From a virus: DNA of 24,299 bases. Below, piece after piece: positions 22,934-24,299 of this stretch. The notes beneath the pieces are model-generated. The model saw only the letters and a list, made by a program, of their open reading frames with translations, did not search any database and was not told where the DNA came from. Numbering within the stretch: position 1 is the first letter of the stretch; every line of letters starts with the position of its first letter. The DNA is taken from IMG/VR virus record IMGVR_UViG_3300013372_005524, positions 1-24,299 of that record; one strand, 5' to 3'. The translations under genes and the position numbers were made by a program.

Positions 22934-24299
22934 ATGCCTTCAATTGCACCTTTAAAACCTCTTCATTCAATTGTTTCCTTGCAAACAATGTCGAATAACG
23001 ACATGGATGATTATATGTCATTCATTCTCGCATCTGATTTTGCTGCGACAGTAGGCGTTGGTTCATTGGGTGTTAATTCTTTAGCAAATGGCACAAGCAT
23101 AGGCACGTGGGTTGACACATATCGAACAGGTGCTTTGGGCGATTACCCTGTTGATAATACAGCAATAACAACAACAAGCACCACGATATATCAAAACATA
23201 TCCAATGGTGCTCTGACAGGATCACCAGTAAGACCTCTTGGCTGGAATACTAATATTTTATCACTTGATATTAGTGGTGCACAAGAGATGACCGATGCAG
23301 ACATAGACGCAACCATTATAGCAAAAACAGCTGCGTATATTGTCAATGGTGGTGTCGGGTCTTATGTTCTTCAACCGTCTGCACCAGCCACGGGCACATG
23401 GACTTCGAAAGGCACATTAACAAATCAATTAAATTCTGAAGGCACAACTAATGTAACCACCTTGTGGCAAAAAACAAACGACACAGTTTTAGACAACAGT
23501 TATGTAGTGCGGCCGGTCAAATTTGATAATGGCGTACGTGAAATGACGGATGCAGAAATTAAAACTCTGACGTTTAGACTTCGTAATTACATTGTTAACC
23601 AGGGTGTTGGAAAATATGCGTTGTCCATTAATTCACCATCATCAGGAGGCACTTGGGTCACAGCAGGGTCGGGTTTTGTCGATACGAGATATTCTGTAAG
23701 ACCGGACACCTATACCCGAATTCGCGATCAATCCTTTACAGGAGGGTTTGCTACTACTTACACGGGATCGTACACAGGTCAGTTTACTGGTAGTTTTCTA
23801 AATGACTTTACAGCAACATATACGGGATCTTATGTTGGGGGATATACACAAGATTACACAGGTAGTTATGTTAACTTTGGTGGTTATGCGGGGTTTTTTA
23901 CCGGCGTATATGCTGGAACATATAACCAAACATTTACCGGCCTTTTTACGGGGCAATATTCTGGCCATTGGTCAGGAGAGTTTTCTGGTAATTACATAGG
24001 AACATTTACAGGCGCATTTACCGGTAGTTATGTTAACTTTGGTGGTTATGCGGGGTTTTTTACCGGCGTATATGCTGGAACATACAATCAGGCATTCACC
24101 GGTGCATTCTCAAGCATATACAATCAGGCATTTACAGGGATATATGCAGGTACATATAACCAAGCATTCACCGGCGCATTCTCAAGCATATACAATCAGG
24201 CATTTACTGGGATATATGCAGGAACATATAACCAAGCATTTACCGGCGCATTCTCAAGCATATACAATCAGGCATTTACTGGGATATATGCCGGCACAT
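22934..24299 (+). CDS. Fibre-like protein with EM-type modules and YTG repeats, paralogue of the preceding gene (3' end outside window)
   Basis: An open frame runs from ATG 22934 to the window edge with no stop: 455 full codons. An in-frame stop at 22907-22909 limits the start, and ATG 22934 is the first start codon after it; no clear ribosome binding site precedes it. Three EM-type modules start near 22982 ('LQTMSNNDMDDYM', diverged), 23282 ('AQEMTDADIDATI') and 23540 ('REMTDAEIKTLTF'); each ends in GTW or GGTWV. From 23735 it becomes YTG repeat. The design matches the preceding gene minus its N-terminal 80-residue module, so the two are probably tandem paralogues. The exact end and any C-terminal tip are outside the window. 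Function unknown; likely a virion fibre. Confidence 0.8.
   Translation, partial: MPSIAPLKPLHSIVSLQTMSNNDMDDYMSFILASDFAATVGVGSLGVNSLANGTSIGTWVDTYRTGALGDYPVDNTAITTTSTTIYQNISNGALTGSPVRPLGWNTNILSLDISGAQEMTDADIDATIIAKTAAYIVNGGVGSYVLQPSAPATGTWTSKGTLTNQLNSEGTTNVTTLWQKTNDTVLDNSYVVRPVKFDNGVREMTDAEIKTLTFRLRNYIVNQGVGKYALSINSPSSGGTWVTAGSGFVDTRYSVRPDTYTRIRDQSFTGGFATTYTGSYTGQFTGSFLNDFTATYTGSYVGGYTQDYTGSYVNFGGYAGFFTGVYAGTYNQTFTGLFTGQYSGHWSGEFSGNYIGTFTGAFTGSYVNFGGYAGFFTGVYAGTYNQAFTGAFSSIYNQAFTGIYAGTYNQAFTGAFSSIYNQAFTGIYAGTYNQAFTGAFSSIYNQAFTGIYAGT
22982..23700 (+). repeat. Three EM-type modules in the last gene
   Basis: Modules start near 22982, 23282 and 23540. The second and third have the full EMTDA[DE]I motif, followed by 'AAYIVNGGVGSYVL' or 'RNYIVNQGVGKYAL' and a GTW/GGTW strand. 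The first has M-S-N-N-D-M and 'IGTWVDTY'. They correspond to 19696-20436 in the preceding gene. Confidence 0.75.
23735..24299 (+). repeat. YTG tetrapeptide-repeat block of the last gene (continues beyond window)
   Basis: Starts with FTGGFATTYTGSYTG. It contains a direct duplication (23861-23922 and 24023-24084) and ends in three 72-bp units: 24083-24154, 24155-24226 and 24227-24298. Each unit encodes six tetrads, YNQA FTGA FSSI YNQA FTGI YAGT. The window ends one base into the next unit. Confidence 0.92.
23861..24084 (+). repeat. 62-bp perfect direct repeat, 162 bp apart
   Basis: Bases 23861-23922 are identical to 24023-24084 (encoding GSYVNFGGYAGFFTGVYAGT). The 162-base offset is 54 codons, so the frame is kept. 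This unit breaks the four-residue rhythm with a Y-x-N-F-G-G-Y step, so both the rhythm break and the perfect identity mark a recent in-frame duplication. Confidence 0.93.

Noticed and set aside
19390-24299. Variable repeats of a diversity-generating retroelement
   Set aside because: No reverse transcriptase, template/variable repeat pair or adenine-specific change pattern is visible; the variation is in repeat number and third codon positions.

Overview
The window is a densely packed, one-strand (+) late structural cluster of a large contractile-tailed (T4-like) bacteriophage. Eleven complete genes and two genes cut by the window edges follow each other with overlaps of 4-8 bases or gaps of 1-37 bases. 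No host-type gene, tRNA, rRNA, integrase, transposase or CRISPR array was seen. Base composition looks moderately AT-rich, and the proteins are rich in Asn, Thr, Ser, Ala, Val and Gly. Small domains recur between proteins. As I recall them, these traits fit marine T4-like myoviruses (cyanophages, pelagiphages and relatives). The host cannot be told from the sequence.

Layout. At 1-1904 lie the baseplate hub (gp27-like, N-terminus missing) and the central spike (gp5-like, without lysozyme). At 1907-10098 lie the baseplate wedge proteins in T4 order: gp25, gp6, a gp7-like giant and gp8. At 10108-16961 are three consecutive genes that look like the N-terminal, middle and C-terminal parts of the DUF4815-type tail protein that I recall as one long chain in cyanophages. 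Here it is split, and the first two pieces end in glycine-rich tails. A small coiled-coil protein follows (16958-17191). At 17184-24299 are three fibre-like proteins: one made of about 25 tandem 12-residue repeats, and two paralogues that combine EM(S/T)D-type modules with long arrays of an aromatic-x-Gly-x tetrapeptide (called YTG repeat below). The last gene runs off the right edge inside its repeats.

How they may work together. Hub and spike form the baseplate centre, gp25/gp6/gp7/gp8 form the wedges, and the downstream proteins probably form peripheral baseplate and fibre structures that contact the host.

The most unusual signal is the YTG repeat. It makes up the C-terminal 302 residues of the gp7-like wedge protein, most of the 1176-residue fibre-like protein and the visible C-terminal part of the last protein. 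It keeps a four-residue rhythm, usually grouped into 12- or 24-residue units, and in several places has almost identical DNA copies. Four ~80-residue modules in three genes, six EM-type modules in two genes and related modules in the split tail genes show that this cluster evolves by domain shuffling and repeat expansion. I do not recognise the YTG repeat as a characterised domain.
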